The notes beneath the pieces were generated by a model. The model saw only the letters and a list, made by a program, of their open reading frames with translations. It was not told the DNA's origin and searched no databases. The position numbers and the translations under genes are program-made. DNA of 64,000 nt from Dyadobacter jiangsuensis (lineage in GTDB: Bacteria > Bacteroidota > Bacteroidia > Cytophagales > Spirosomataceae), in assembly GCF_003014695.1 (NCBI RefSeq), contig NZ_PYAS01000011.1, positions 62,001 through 126,000 on the forward strand, read 5' to 3'. Each line of letters opens with the position of its first letter. Position 1 is the first letter of the stretch. Below, in pieces: positions 9,948 to 20,000 of this stretch.

Positions 9948-10790
9948 ATGACCCGCATTACATTACCCGCTATTCTGTTATTAGCTGTTGTTTTTAAAAC
10001 CCATGCACAAGTAGGACCGATCCGGAAGGAGTTTTTGAATCCGAAATCTAAAAATGTTCTGGTAGCATCGCACCGGGCGGTGCATCACGAAAAACCGGAA
10101 AATTCGTTGCCCGCGATCAAAGAGGCGATCAGATTGGGTGTTGATATCATCGAAATTGATGTGAAAGTGAGCAAGGACGGTATTCCGATGCTCATGCACG
10201 ACGGCAAAGTGGATCGCACGACAACCGGTAAGGGCGATCTGGAAACGCAAACCTTCGAAGCGCTCCGGAAGCTACGCCTGGTTTCTAATGGGAAAGTCAC
10301 CGAGGAAACGATTCCGACATTGGAAGAGGCCCTGCAAATAGCGAAAGGACATATTCTGGTGGATCTCGACCTGAAAACCGATCACATCGACAAGGTAATA
10401 GAGGTGGTGAAAAAAGTGGGAGGAGAAGATTTTGTAATCTTTTTCGACAGTGATTACGAAGTCCTTGCCAAGGTAGACGCGGCTTCTAAAAAGTTCATGC
10501 TCATGCCGCGGGCCCAGTCGCTGGCCATGGCAGATTCGGCATTGACACGCTTCAAACCGGAAGTGATCCATATCGATGAGGATTTCTACACGCCGGAAGT
10601 TACCGGCCTGATCAGAAAAAAGGGCGCGAGGGTCTGGATCAATGCATTGGGTGATCCGGATAAAGAAATCAGGAAAGGCAATGCCCGTGAAGCGCTCAAA
10701 GAGCTCACCAGGCAAGGGGCGAACATCATCCAGACCGACGAGCCGGAGAAGGTAATCCGCGAATTGCGGGAACTGGGGCTGCACCGATAA
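9948..10790 (+). CDS. Glycerophosphodiester phosphodiesterase family protein
   Basis: A 280-residue exported GDPD-type TIM-barrel enzyme that would hydrolyse glycerophosphodiesters to glycerol-3-phosphate and an alcohol. A short signal peptide (1-20, ending THA) is followed by the canonical active-site set: His42-Arg43, Glu51-Asn52, the metal pair Glu69/Asp71 in IIEIDV, and His84-Asp85 in MLMHDGKVDRTT. The C-terminal strand NIIQTDEPE is the usual final barrel strand. It is the last gene of the SusCD-led run, and a strong terminator starts 10 bp after its stop codon. With the ceramidase-like enzyme and the metallophosphoesterase it suggests use of lipid-derived phosphodiesters. Function is well supported; the in vivo substrate is inferred. 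Confidence 0.93.
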   Translation: MTRITLPAILLLAVVFKTHAQVGPIRKEFLNPKSKNVLVASHRAVHHEKPENSLPAIKEAIRLGVDIIEIDVKVSKDGIPMLMHDGKVDRTTTGKGDLETQTFEALRKLRLVSNGKVTEETIPTLEEALQIAKGHILVDLDLKTDHIDKVIEVVKKVGGEDFVIFFDSDYEVLAKVDAASKKFMLMPRAQSLAMADSALTRFKPEVIHIDEDFYTPEVTGLIRKKGARVWINALGDPDKEIRKGNAREALKELTRQGANIIQTDEPEKVIRELRELGLHR

Positions 10791-10800
10791 TCACTAACGA

Positions 10801-10845
10801 GCAAAGAGCCATTCTGAAAATCTTCGGAATGGCTCTTTGCTTTTC
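10801..10845. terminator. Bidirectional rho-independent terminator
   Basis: A 14-bp perfect stem, GCAAAGAGCCATTC (10801-10814) with GAATGGCTCTTTGC (10827-10840), extends by four more pairs inside to a 4-nt loop, and is followed by TTTT. It separates the convergent ends of the phosphodiesterase gene (plus) and the membrane-protein gene (minus) and can serve both. Confidence 0.92.
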
Positions 10846-10856
10846 TGACTTTGTTG

Positions 10857-12143
10857 CTATTCAAACCGCCTGTTAGCCCCATTCAATTCGCCATGCGTGC
10901 TGATGGCCACCGCGGTGAGGATGGCGAAGATGGCGACGATGAATATGAAGTTGACCGCCCAGCGGCTGATGTTTAGCCCGCGATCCGAGAAAGATGCCTG
11001 GGTCTTTTTGATCAGAAAGCCCAGAACAGCCAGGTTCAGGATGTATAGGTATTGCTCAATGCGGTAGAGGCTCATGAACGCGCAGGTAATGAGGATGCTG
11101 TAAATGGTGTATAGGCCGAGGTTAAGGAAGAAGAAGCGTTGAACATCCTCGTATTGAATCTCCCAAAACGGAGTTTTTACTTGAATGTAATACCTGAATA
11201 GGGCATAGCCTGCAAAGGCGAGCACCAGCAGCAATGCAATCCATTGCACGTAGGTAGTAACACCGGCAGCATCGGCCAGTGGATCGAAGCTCCGGATTGT
11301 TTCAACCAGCCTCTCGGTTTTGAATGATTGATCCCAGACAATGAACGGAATGATCAGCGTCAGGATAACGATAGGGGCGAGCAGCTGCGAGCGGGAGGCC
11401 TGGGTGTCGGTGGTTTCCCATTCGGAAGTGAATGTGCCGTATGCCATTCCCGCTCCGCCGAAAAAGCCGATTGAATATTCCATCACATTCCAGAAATTGA
11501 AGTGAATGCCGGAAACATTCCCCATCACTTGCAGGAAGTTGCCGAATGCGAACCCGAAACCACCGCCGAGTCCGGCGAAAACGGCCAGTCTCATGGCTGA
11601 ACGCTGCTTGTGGCGGATCATATACCAGAACAGCGCCACCGTCATACCGAAACACGCGGCCCAGGCTTCTGAGCGGGGAGGGGTCATGAGCCAGCCGAGT
11701 TGTTCGATCAACAGATAGTAAAATAGAATTGCCCCCGCAGTCATTTCGGTGATCAGTTGCGGCCACTGTACCGGCTTTTCGCGGGAGGAAGCCAATGTAA
11801 GCCCGAATAGCCCTCCGCCGATCAGCCCGAAAAGCCCGCCGATGATGCCGAGCATCAGAAATCCATAGTAAACATTTCCGAATTCGAGGCCGCGTGCGAA
11901 GCCGACCACTTTACCATAGCTGATAATGCCCCCGATGCCCCAACCGGCAGCCGAGGCCAATGCGAGTTGAAATGCTTTGGCATACCAGTCTTTGCGCTTG
12001 GCGACGAGAACGATGCTTAGCCCGCCGATGCCGCCGGCCCATGCGGCGCCTTGCTCGTGCCCGAACTGGCCGCGGATGGCCCATGCGGTGCCCAATGAAA
12101 TCCCCGCAACAAGCAGGGCATAAAGTAGTTGTCTGTTATTCAT
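10857..12143 (-). CDS. Polytopic membrane protein of unknown function
   Basis: A 428-residue very hydrophobic protein with roughly ten to twelve predicted transmembrane helices. I do not recognise a family. The N-terminal third has glycine-rich helices (GIIGGLFGLIGGGLFG and AGLGGGFGFAFGNF), which suggests tightly packed helices as in transporters or channels. No nucleotide-binding, protease or transferase motif is visible, and acidic or basic residues inside the membrane spans are few. The gene stands alone: it converges on the SusCD-operon terminator and is divergent from a DegT-family aminotransferase gene, with a 155-bp region between the two starts. The ATG at 12143 begins directly with the first hydrophobic segment. 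It could be a small-solute transporter, but nothing in the sequence proves this. Confidence 0.75.
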   Translation of the reverse strand: MNNRQLLYALLVAGISLGTAWAIRGQFGHEQGAAWAGGIGGLSIVLVAKRKDWYAKAFQLALASAAGWGIGGIISYGKVVGFARGLEFGNVYYGFLMLGIIGGLFGLIGGGLFGLTLASSREKPVQWPQLITEMTAGAILFYYLLIEQLGWLMTPPRSEAWAACFGMTVALFWYMIRHKQRSAMRLAVFAGLGGGFGFAFGNFLQVMGNVSGIHFNFWNVMEYSIGFFGGAGMAYGTFTSEWETTDTQASRSQLLAPIVILTLIIPFIVWDQSFKTERLVETIRSFDPLADAAGVTTYVQWIALLLVLAFAGYALFRYYIQVKTPFWEIQYEDVQRFFFLNLGLYTIYSILITCAFMSLYRIEQYLYILNLAVLGFLIKKTQASFSDRGLNISRWAVNFIFIVAIFAILTAVAISTHGELNGANRRFE

Positions 12144-12298
12144 GAACGGAATGCGTATAAGGGTTTGTAGGATAAATACTGGATCGTCTCCTAAAAAGAC
12201 TATAATGGTGCTCTACGTCAGGAGGAAATAGCCCGTTTCGCTTTTGAGGTAGTATTCCCCCTAAAAACTGGCACGACATTTCCGGAACACGAGACCCC

Positions 12299-13522
12299 AT
12301 GAGCATTCAAAAAGAACAACTTGCGATCAACGGCGGACCCAAAACGATCGACAAGACATTTCCATGGCCCATTTATGATGAAAATGAGGTGAATGCCGTC
12401 GCTGCGATCGTGGCGAGCGGTAAATGGGGTAATCCCGACTGCGGGGATGAGGTGGAGCGTTTTGAGCGGGCATTTGCGGATTATTGCGGGAGCAAATATG
12501 CCATTACGTGTGTAAATGGCTCGGTTTCGCTCCGGTTGGCGCTGATGGCGTGCAGCGTGAAACCCGGTGACGAGGTGATCGTGCCGCCTTACACTTTTAT
12601 AACTACGGCATCGTCGGTGATCGAATGCAACTGTGTGCCTGTTTTTGTCGATATCGACCCCGAGACTTACAATATCAGCCCCGCAGCCATAGAGGCGGCT
12701 ATAACGCCGCGGACGAAAGTGATCATTCCGGTGCATTTCGGCGGACTTGCCTGCGATATGGATGCAATTATGGACATTGCGCAACGGCATAATCTTAAAG
12801 TAATCGAAGACGCCGCGCACGGGCATGGCGCCGAATACAAGGGGAAAAAGCTGGGGTCTATCGGGCACGTGGGTAGTTTCAGTTTCCAATCGTCCAAGAA
12901 TCTCACGTCCGGGGAGGGTGGTATTGTGATTACCGACGACGATGATTTGTACGCGATGATGCATTCCCTGCGCAACGTAGGCCGGATTGAGGGCGGGCAA
13001 TGGTATGAGCATTATAACCCGGGCTGCAATTACCGCATTACCCAAATGCAGGCTGTACTGCTCTCAGAACAGCTCAAACGGCTGGAAGAGCAAACCCGGC
13101 GGAGGAATGCCAATGGTTTGTATTTAAATGAGCTGTTGGAAAAAATAGAAGGGATTTCGCCTTTAAAACGCAACGATACGATCACGCTGCACGGCTATCA
13201 CATTTACATATTCAAATACGACGCCATGAAGTTCGGAGGGCTGCCTAAAACCGAATTTGCGGCCATGCTCGCCGCCGAAGGGGTGCCTAGCTTTAAAGGT
13301 TACCCGCATCCGCTGTACAAGCAACCGCTTTTTCAGAACAAAACATTCTTATGCTACGCCATTCCGGAAAGCGCGGATTACAGCCAGACCTTTTGCCCGG
13401 TCGCAGAACAGGCTTGCGACACCGACGCGGTGTGGATTCTCCAACATGCGATGTTGGGAGAGCAAGAAGACATGGAAGCATTTGCGAGTGCAATTTTGAA
13501 AATTCAGGAGGCAGTCCGGTAA
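12299..13522 (+). CDS. DegT/DnrJ/EryC1/StrS-family PLP aminotransferase
   Basis: A 407-residue cytoplasmic PLP-dependent enzyme of the sugar-aminotransferase family (fold type I). The start LAINGGPKTI and the block VPPYTFITTASSV are typical. Asp171 in EDAAHGHGA would contact the pyridine nitrogen, and Lys200 in SSKNLTSGEGG is the PLP-binding lysine. Family members transfer amino groups to keto-sugars or cyclitols for polysaccharide or secondary-metabolite synthesis. No sugar-nucleotide, cyclitol or polysaccharide gene is nearby, so the substrate is unknown and the gene looks like a stand-alone unit. The ATG at 12299 lies after 155 bp of non-coding sequence shared with the divergent membrane-protein gene. 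Enzyme class is secure; pathway is not. Confidence 0.92.
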   Translation: MSIQKEQLAINGGPKTIDKTFPWPIYDENEVNAVAAIVASGKWGNPDCGDEVERFERAFADYCGSKYAITCVNGSVSLRLALMACSVKPGDEVIVPPYTFITTASSVIECNCVPVFVDIDPETYNISPAAIEAAITPRTKVIIPVHFGGLACDMDAIMDIAQRHNLKVIEDAAHGHGAEYKGKKLGSIGHVGSFSFQSSKNLTSGEGGIVITDDDDLYAMMHSLRNVGRIEGGQWYEHYNPGCNYRITQMQAVLLSEQLKRLEEQTRRRNANGLYLNELLEKIEGISPLKRNDTITLHGYHIYIFKYDAMKFGGLPKTEFAAMLAAEGVPSFKGYPHPLYKQPLFQNKTFLCYAIPESADYSQTFCPVAEQACDTDAVWILQHAMLGEQEDMEAFASAILKIQEAVR

Positions 13523-13536
13523 TCCGAACGCCTCCT
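13506..13536. terminator. Hairpin between convergent genes
   Basis: AGGAGGC (13506-13512) pairs with GCCTCCT (13530-13536), with a short inner CGG/CCG stem. The left arm overlaps the end of the aminotransferase gene. No T-run follows on the plus strand, so activity as a terminator is uncertain, but the position between two convergent stop codons fits. Confidence 0.5.
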
Positions 13537-13545
13537 GTGATTGTC

Positions 13546-14061
13546 TTATAGCTCCTTCCGCATCATAATATCGGTTTGGATGTCGTCTCCGAGCGTGAAA
13601 AGGTGTTTGTCGAACTCCACAAAACCATTACGTTTGTAAAAGCCGATCGCGTTTTCATTTTCTTCCCACACGCCCAGCCACACATACGCGTAACCGCGCT
13701 CACGGGCAATGTCGATGGCTTTGTTATAAAACAGCTGCCCGACTTTCAGTCCCTGCCATGCCCGAAGGACATATATCCGCTCGATTTCCAACGCGGTATC
13801 GTCTTTCAGTTCACTTTGGGCAGGGCCATGATTCACTTTGAGGTAACCGATCAGTTGGTCGCCATCATATGCCAGATGGAATTCCGAATCCGCATTGCCG
13901 AGTTCGGAAGCAACCTTCTCCATACTGAACCCGGTTTTGAGGTAATCTGCCATGTTTTCCTCCGTATTGACCGAAGCGAACGATTCATAAAAAGTATCTA
14001 TTCCAATTTGTCTGACGGTTTCCAGATCGTTGATGGTTGCTTGTCTAAGTTGTATCGGCAT
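13546..14061 (-). CDS. GNAT N-acetyltransferase, PaiA-like
   Basis: A 171-residue cytoplasmic GNAT-fold acetyltransferase. The acetyl-CoA loop region is IERIYVLRAWQGLKVGQ, and WLGVWEENENAIGFYKRNGF is the typical C-terminal half. The general pattern, including TFYESFASVNTEENM near the start and the ending DDIQTDIMM, resembles Bacillus PaiA, a spermine/spermidine acetyltransferase; that match is from memory and makes polyamines a plausible but unproven substrate. The start codon lies one base after the stop codon of the large alpha-2-macroglobulin gene (TAA, C, ATG), so the two are almost certainly co-transcribed and translationally coupled. The tight coupling of a cytoplasmic acetyltransferase to an exported anti-protease-like protein is unexpected. 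Confidence 0.88.
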   Translation of the reverse strand: MPIQLRQATINDLETVRQIGIDTFYESFASVNTEENMADYLKTGFSMEKVASELGNADSEFHLAYDGDQLIGYLKVNHGPAQSELKDDTALEIERIYVLRAWQGLKVGQLFYNKAIDIARERGYAYVWLGVWEENENAIGFYKRNGFVEFDKHLFTLGDDIQTDIMMRKEL

Positions 14062-14062
14062 G

Positions 14063-17000
14063 TTACTTGCTGGGTAATGCTTTTAATCTGACGCCCTCAC
14101 TATGGGCTGTGAACTCCGGCGCGTACATGCATTGGATCGTCGTGATACCGTTGCTGAAACCGCCCTCATGTGTAATAAAAAGCGGATATTCGAACACATA
14201 AGTTCCTTTTCGCAAGGCATTGAAGAAGAAATTGGTACTGGCATCGCGTGTACTTTCATAATACCCGAGGCCGCCCTGCCAGCGGTAGCCGCTCAGCACA
14301 TTCACCGGTTCGAGCCCCGACGCCCGCATGTCTTTCATATGCACGTATTCCATGTCACGATCGACCCGTAACTCAATGCGTACCTTTATTTTGTCGCCCA
14401 CCTTCACAGCGTCGCCTTCGCGCACTGGCGTGAGGACTGGACCTGAATCGGTGTTGGTTTCCACAAAAAGCTGTTTGGCGAGTTTTAGCGGCGTTTCCGC
14501 GAAGGTGATTTTGTCGAGGTCTTCGAAATATTGCCAGTAGACCGCCCCCCAGCTGCCCGGCTGAGAAGCACCTGAATTTCCATTGACGGAAACGTCGATG
14601 TTGCCCATTTGCGCGGTAATGCCGGCGGCGATCGTCTTTTTGAAATACCCGGTGCCTCCCTCCGTTTTTTCGTCTTTTGAACTGACTTCGGTATTGCCAA
14701 TACGCACAGTAGCTTGCGGGGCTTCGGCCAGCCAGTCGCTTCCATTCATTAAAAGTGCGTAAGAAGCCTCCGCCGTGGCCTTTGTACTTTCCCAGTTGTT
14801 TGTTTGCTTGTTTTTAAGAAGCCAGGTTTTGAGTTCTCCAACGGTCTGTTGGTCATTACTGATTTCCTGAAATGCTTCAATGAGCAATGCCTGGCGCTCG
14901 ATAGGCGCCTCGTGCCACCACCAGCCACGCTGCACGTTTTTCCAGTACATACCCAGTTCATCATTTTTAACAGCCGTTTGCCGTAACGATTCCAGGATCT
15001 GGCCGGCTGTCTTGGCATCGTTGGTCCGATGGCTTATCAATGCCGTCATGCCTTGCAGCAGCTTGGTTTGTGAAAGCCATGTAAGCCTTGCACGTTCGCG
15101 GTAATACTGGTAAGCCTTCTGTGTCGCGGGAGGAACGGGCTTTGCGAAAAAGCTCCGGGCGTAGAGGTATTGTATTTCAACTGGGCCCGGGATGTATTTT
15201 TTCAGATCCGATTTTGACTTGACGAGCCTGTCATAATCCTCTTCAATCCGCTTGTCGAGGTAAGGCAGGGCTTTTTCGAGCATCGCATTGATGCTTTCCG
15301 TTTGAGACGGATGCAACGCTTTGATTTTCTGCAAATGTCCGATCCCCGTAACGATATACTGCGTCATGTAGCGATCGTCAGGCCCACCTTTGAACCACAC
15401 AAAGCCACCGTTCGGACTCTGCATTTCCTGCAATTTGCGCATGGCTCCATTCAACTCGTTCTCCATTCTCACCAGGTCGAACAGCAATGCGATATTCCGC
15501 TTTTGCTCGTCTTCGCTTTTAGAAGCGAGTACCCATGGTGTCTCCTGCAAGAGGAGTGATTTCAGTTCCTGATTTTTAGCCAGATTACTTTGCAGCGCAT
15601 CCGTACCTTTCCAGGATTTGAAAACCGCAGCAACCCGCGGAGAGGCATTCACGATATACGAAGCCAGCGAATTGGCATAATAGCGGTTCCACGTCTGCTC
15701 GGCGCATTCGTAGGGATATTCCATCAAATAGGGCAGCGATTGCACCGCATACCAGGCCGGATTGCTGCTGTATTCCACCGTGACAGACTGGTGCGTCAGC
15801 GTAGCCGATTTGGCGGAGCCCAATAGTTTTTCAAACGTAAAGTGTTTGCTGCCGTTGCCTTTCACCCCAATGGGCATACTCTCGGTAACCAGCATACGGT
15901 TTGACAATACCGGCAGCACATTTTCTTCACCATCCGAAAGGTTTCCGGCTTTCGCAACGGCTCGCCAGGTTACCATTTTGGTGAAACCTTTGGGGATTTC
16001 CAATGTGAAAAAAGCGGTACTGCTTTGCCTGGCAGCGATCGAAAACGAACGCGAAGGCTTGTCATTTTTGAAAAGCTTGTCCAGCGATTCATTCGTTTCT
16101 GTATCAAACAACGTAAGCGATACTTCCCCATTTACTGGTGAACTGCCCAGGTTCGCCACTTTCACTGGAAAACTGATCCGGTCGCCCTCGCGCAGGAAGC
16201 GCGGGGCATTCGGCTGTACCATGAGGTCTTTTTGGGTAACGATCTCTTTGCTGCTATAACCTAATGCCAGTTCTTGCGTATGTGCGAGCGCCTGGAATTT
16301 CCACCTCGTAAGCGCTTCCGGCATGGTGAAAGAGAAGGTAATGTTGCCCTCATTATCCGTTTTCAGGTCGGGGAGGAAGAAGGCGGTTTCGTTGAAGTTC
16401 GTTCGATTGGCCGGGGTTGGCTGTTTCTCCGCGGCAGCTTGTTGCTCGCGATTATTGACGCCATACCCGACTTTAACCACTTCACTCAGGGCGGGATCAC
16501 CTTCCTTTGCAAAATCGGCCATTTCTTCTGCTGCCATTGGAGCAGCTTCCGGGATTGCAGCTCCGCCCGCCGGAGCAGAATTGTTGCCTAAGGCAGCCTT
16601 GTAAACTCTTCGGCTGTGCGCATACCTTCTTTGGTAAGGGTTGAAAATCAGTTCGTCGTACCGCTTTTCGAAGGACTTATAGTTCTCATTGTAGCCGTAA
16701 AAAACATTGGCATTCGTCTCGTCGAAATTCCCGCTGTCGGTCCAGCTTCCAAGGCTCCTGCTCACGGGCCATACGTACGGTTTTCGCCAATGGTGAGGGT
16801 AAAACTGATCGAGGGATGCGTCGTACATGCTTCCGAGCATTTCGGCGGCTACGGATTCTTTCTTGTAACCGCTGATTTTGACTTTCCACGTTTCCTTGCT
16901 TCCCGGCAGCGTCTTGTCACGGAATGTTGCGTATTCGATTTTCAGGTCCTTGTTCGTCCAGGGAACTGCAATGCTTTCCGTATGGGCGTGAATTCGGTTG

Positions 17001-20000
17001 TGTTTTACAAATACATAATCTACCTGATAGCCGCCCCGGTCGGCGTCCGATGGGGTGTAGTCAAATCTTTTTAATTCCTCATTGAATGTCAGGAATGCAA
17101 ACCCCGCCGGGCCCGATTTGCGATTCGTCGTGCTGATTACGAATGCTTTGGTAGCCGAGGTGCCCAACATATAAAACCCTTTTTCGCCCGGCTCGGCGGC
17201 GGTAGCGGGTGTTGCTGCCACATATTGCGGGTACGCAGGCTTCTTGGCTCCGGGATCTTTGAGTTCTGTGAATTTTACCTCGGTCAGTTTTTCGCCGGCG
17301 GCATTGGTGCTCAGGATTTCGATTTGATAAAAGCCGGTTGGAAGGTTAAATTCCGAAACTGGTACGAGGCTGTCGGGCTGCAATTGTACAGTTTTGGTAA
17401 CGGGTGAGCCTGCTTTTTCCCAGTTTTCCATTTCCGTTTCGCGATCGTACTCATCGTGCGGGAAGCTGGCAATGAACTCGCTTTTGGACATCACAAAAAG
17501 GTCGGGTCGCTCCCAATAACGGGTCCGGATGAGCCGGTTTTCGGGCATGACACGTGTGATCCGGATGTTCGCCTCGGCCGGGGCGAATACTCCTGCCAGG
17601 TTTTCGGTGCGGATGGCCAACGTTTTAAACTGACCGGTTTCCATCTCAGAAGGAATATCTGCTTTCAATACATACGATTTGTAGCCGACCGACACCGCCG
17701 TTTCGGCACTCCGGGTTTCACCATTGCTATCAGTCACGTCCGCGTGAATGGTATATTCAAAAATAGGATCGGCTTTGGGATCAACTTTACGGTCCGGAAT
17801 GGCTTCGAAGTCGACATGAAACTGTCCCGACGCATCGGTAACCGCTTCTCCATGCGCGATTATCATCGGTTCTTCCGACACCCACCAGCGTTTACGCGCC
17901 CACGCATACGGGAAGCGCGGCGCGCGCACGACCCGGTACTTCACCGTCGCTGCGTCGATAGCATTCCCTGCGTACGCTATGGCCTTACCGGTTACTTTAA
18001 TGGTGTCATTTATCTTGTAGGCAGCTTTCAGCGTATCGAATTCAACCGCAAAACGGGGACGCTTGTATTCTTCTACATGGAAATCAACGCGAAAATTGTC
18101 CCTTACCTGAATGTAGAAATTGCCTGTAAGCCCGTTGCCCGGAATCACAAATGAACCCGAAAAACTTCCAAATGCATTCACACGGTGTTTCGCTTCCGCT
18201 ACATGTTCCGCATTTGCATTGTAGAGTACCGCAGTGAATTCTTCCTGCTGGTTGGTGAACACTCCATCTGCCTTTGCGACAATGCCTTTGTAATACACTG
18301 TCTGGCCCGGTCGGTACAAGCTTCGGTCGGCGAACAGGTAAATGCGCTCCTTGCCTTCGTCGCTTGCGGGTTCAGCATCTTCATTGTAATAATACTGGTT
18401 CGTTTTTTCCTGCACGAACAGACGGTCGCTTCCATGCGTGATATCCAGCATATGCTGCTCCCCGTAGTTCACTTGCCGGATATGCGCCCGTTTGAAGTGG
18501 GCGTCCTTGTCGGCGGTGAGAAGGGTACCTTTGTTTTTAATAAAAGTCCTCGTATTGTAGTCATAACGCTTTTGCCACAGCTGCACCTTGGCGCCGGGCA
18601 ATGGCTCGCCGGTTTCACGGTTCAGGACAAAGAAATCATCTCCTTTCTGAATAAAACTGATATCCGAGACGTAGCATATCATTGCGCCAACTGCTGCATT
18701 ATTATTGTCGAAATGGGGGTCTAAGCTGGCAAGTAAAATGTATTCTCCCGATGGTAGACCATCGGCCTTAACTTCTACGGAATGTTCCTGGAAATCTTTG
18801 ATATCAATGAGTTTTTGTTCCCATGATTTCACAGCTTGAACACTCGCCAATGCACTCCATTTGGTTCCGTTCTGGTCGTCTTCCAATCTTCTTCGGAGAA
18901 ATTCTGATGCCTTTATAACCCGGAAGTGCAGTCGGTCGAGATTCCGGTACTTCACAAATACCCGGAATGGCTTTGAAATGCTGTTAACCGTTTCAACTGA
19001 AAAGGAAAAACTTTTACGAAGGATACTTTTGGAAAGGTTGAATGCATTCACACCGCCTTCCGTATCGGGATTGTCACGGACCACCTGCTGGCAAATCTCC
19101 AATGCCTTCACCCGCTCGAATTGCCCGGCCGAATCCTTGCCCGGCTTGTATTGATCCGCTTTTTCATTGAGCGAAGCTGCTTTGAGATACCAGGCTTGCG
19201 CCGCGGCGGGCGTAGATTGGTATTGGTTCGCTACATGATTGACAGCCAGATAGTACAACTCGGCTTTGTCCGGATGCACCGATTTTTGACTTATATATTG
19301 CAACCTTGCGAGGTCGACATCGATCAATGCACCCGGATCCTTGTCTTCGAGGTGAAATGCGATTAGTTTCTGATACAGCAGCAATGCATGATGTTCCAGT
19401 GAGGCTGAGTCCTTTGTTTCAAATTTTCGGTGTACGAAATCCGCGGCGGGATCGAATGCGGACGCCGTGTTGATTTCGAATGCATAAGCAGGCTTTTTGA
19501 TGTTTCGCTCATCGGAAGAGAAGTACTCCAATGCCCTGAATGCGAGCAGATCAAACAGCGTCGGGCGCAGCTTGCGCATATTCCCTTTGGTAATGATTGC
19601 GTCGTAGCTATCCAGCCTGGTTTTCTTCAAAATGGCCTCCTCATGTAGCGATTCCAGAAACAACGCCCCTATTTTTTGGTGAAAGTCCTCTGTACTCCAA
19701 GTCGCGATGTCTTTCTTATCGAAACTCACGGTGGCGGTGCGATTGTACAGTTGCCAGCGGATGGTCTGGTAATATGCATAATACTCCGATGCCACCAGGC
19801 TTGCGAGGATCGATCGAGCAGGGCCGGTGCTTGCGGCCATTTCCTCTTCCAGCTCTTTGATCGATGCGATGGTGTTGTTTTCCCGGTTTTCGGCCTGCAA
19901 TTGCGTCATATACACAGCCGCTTTGATGACCTGTGCTTCCTGCCTTTCCTGCTTTGCGAGCCCGTAAATTTTCTTCACCTGTTGGAGCGCGTCCTTGGCG

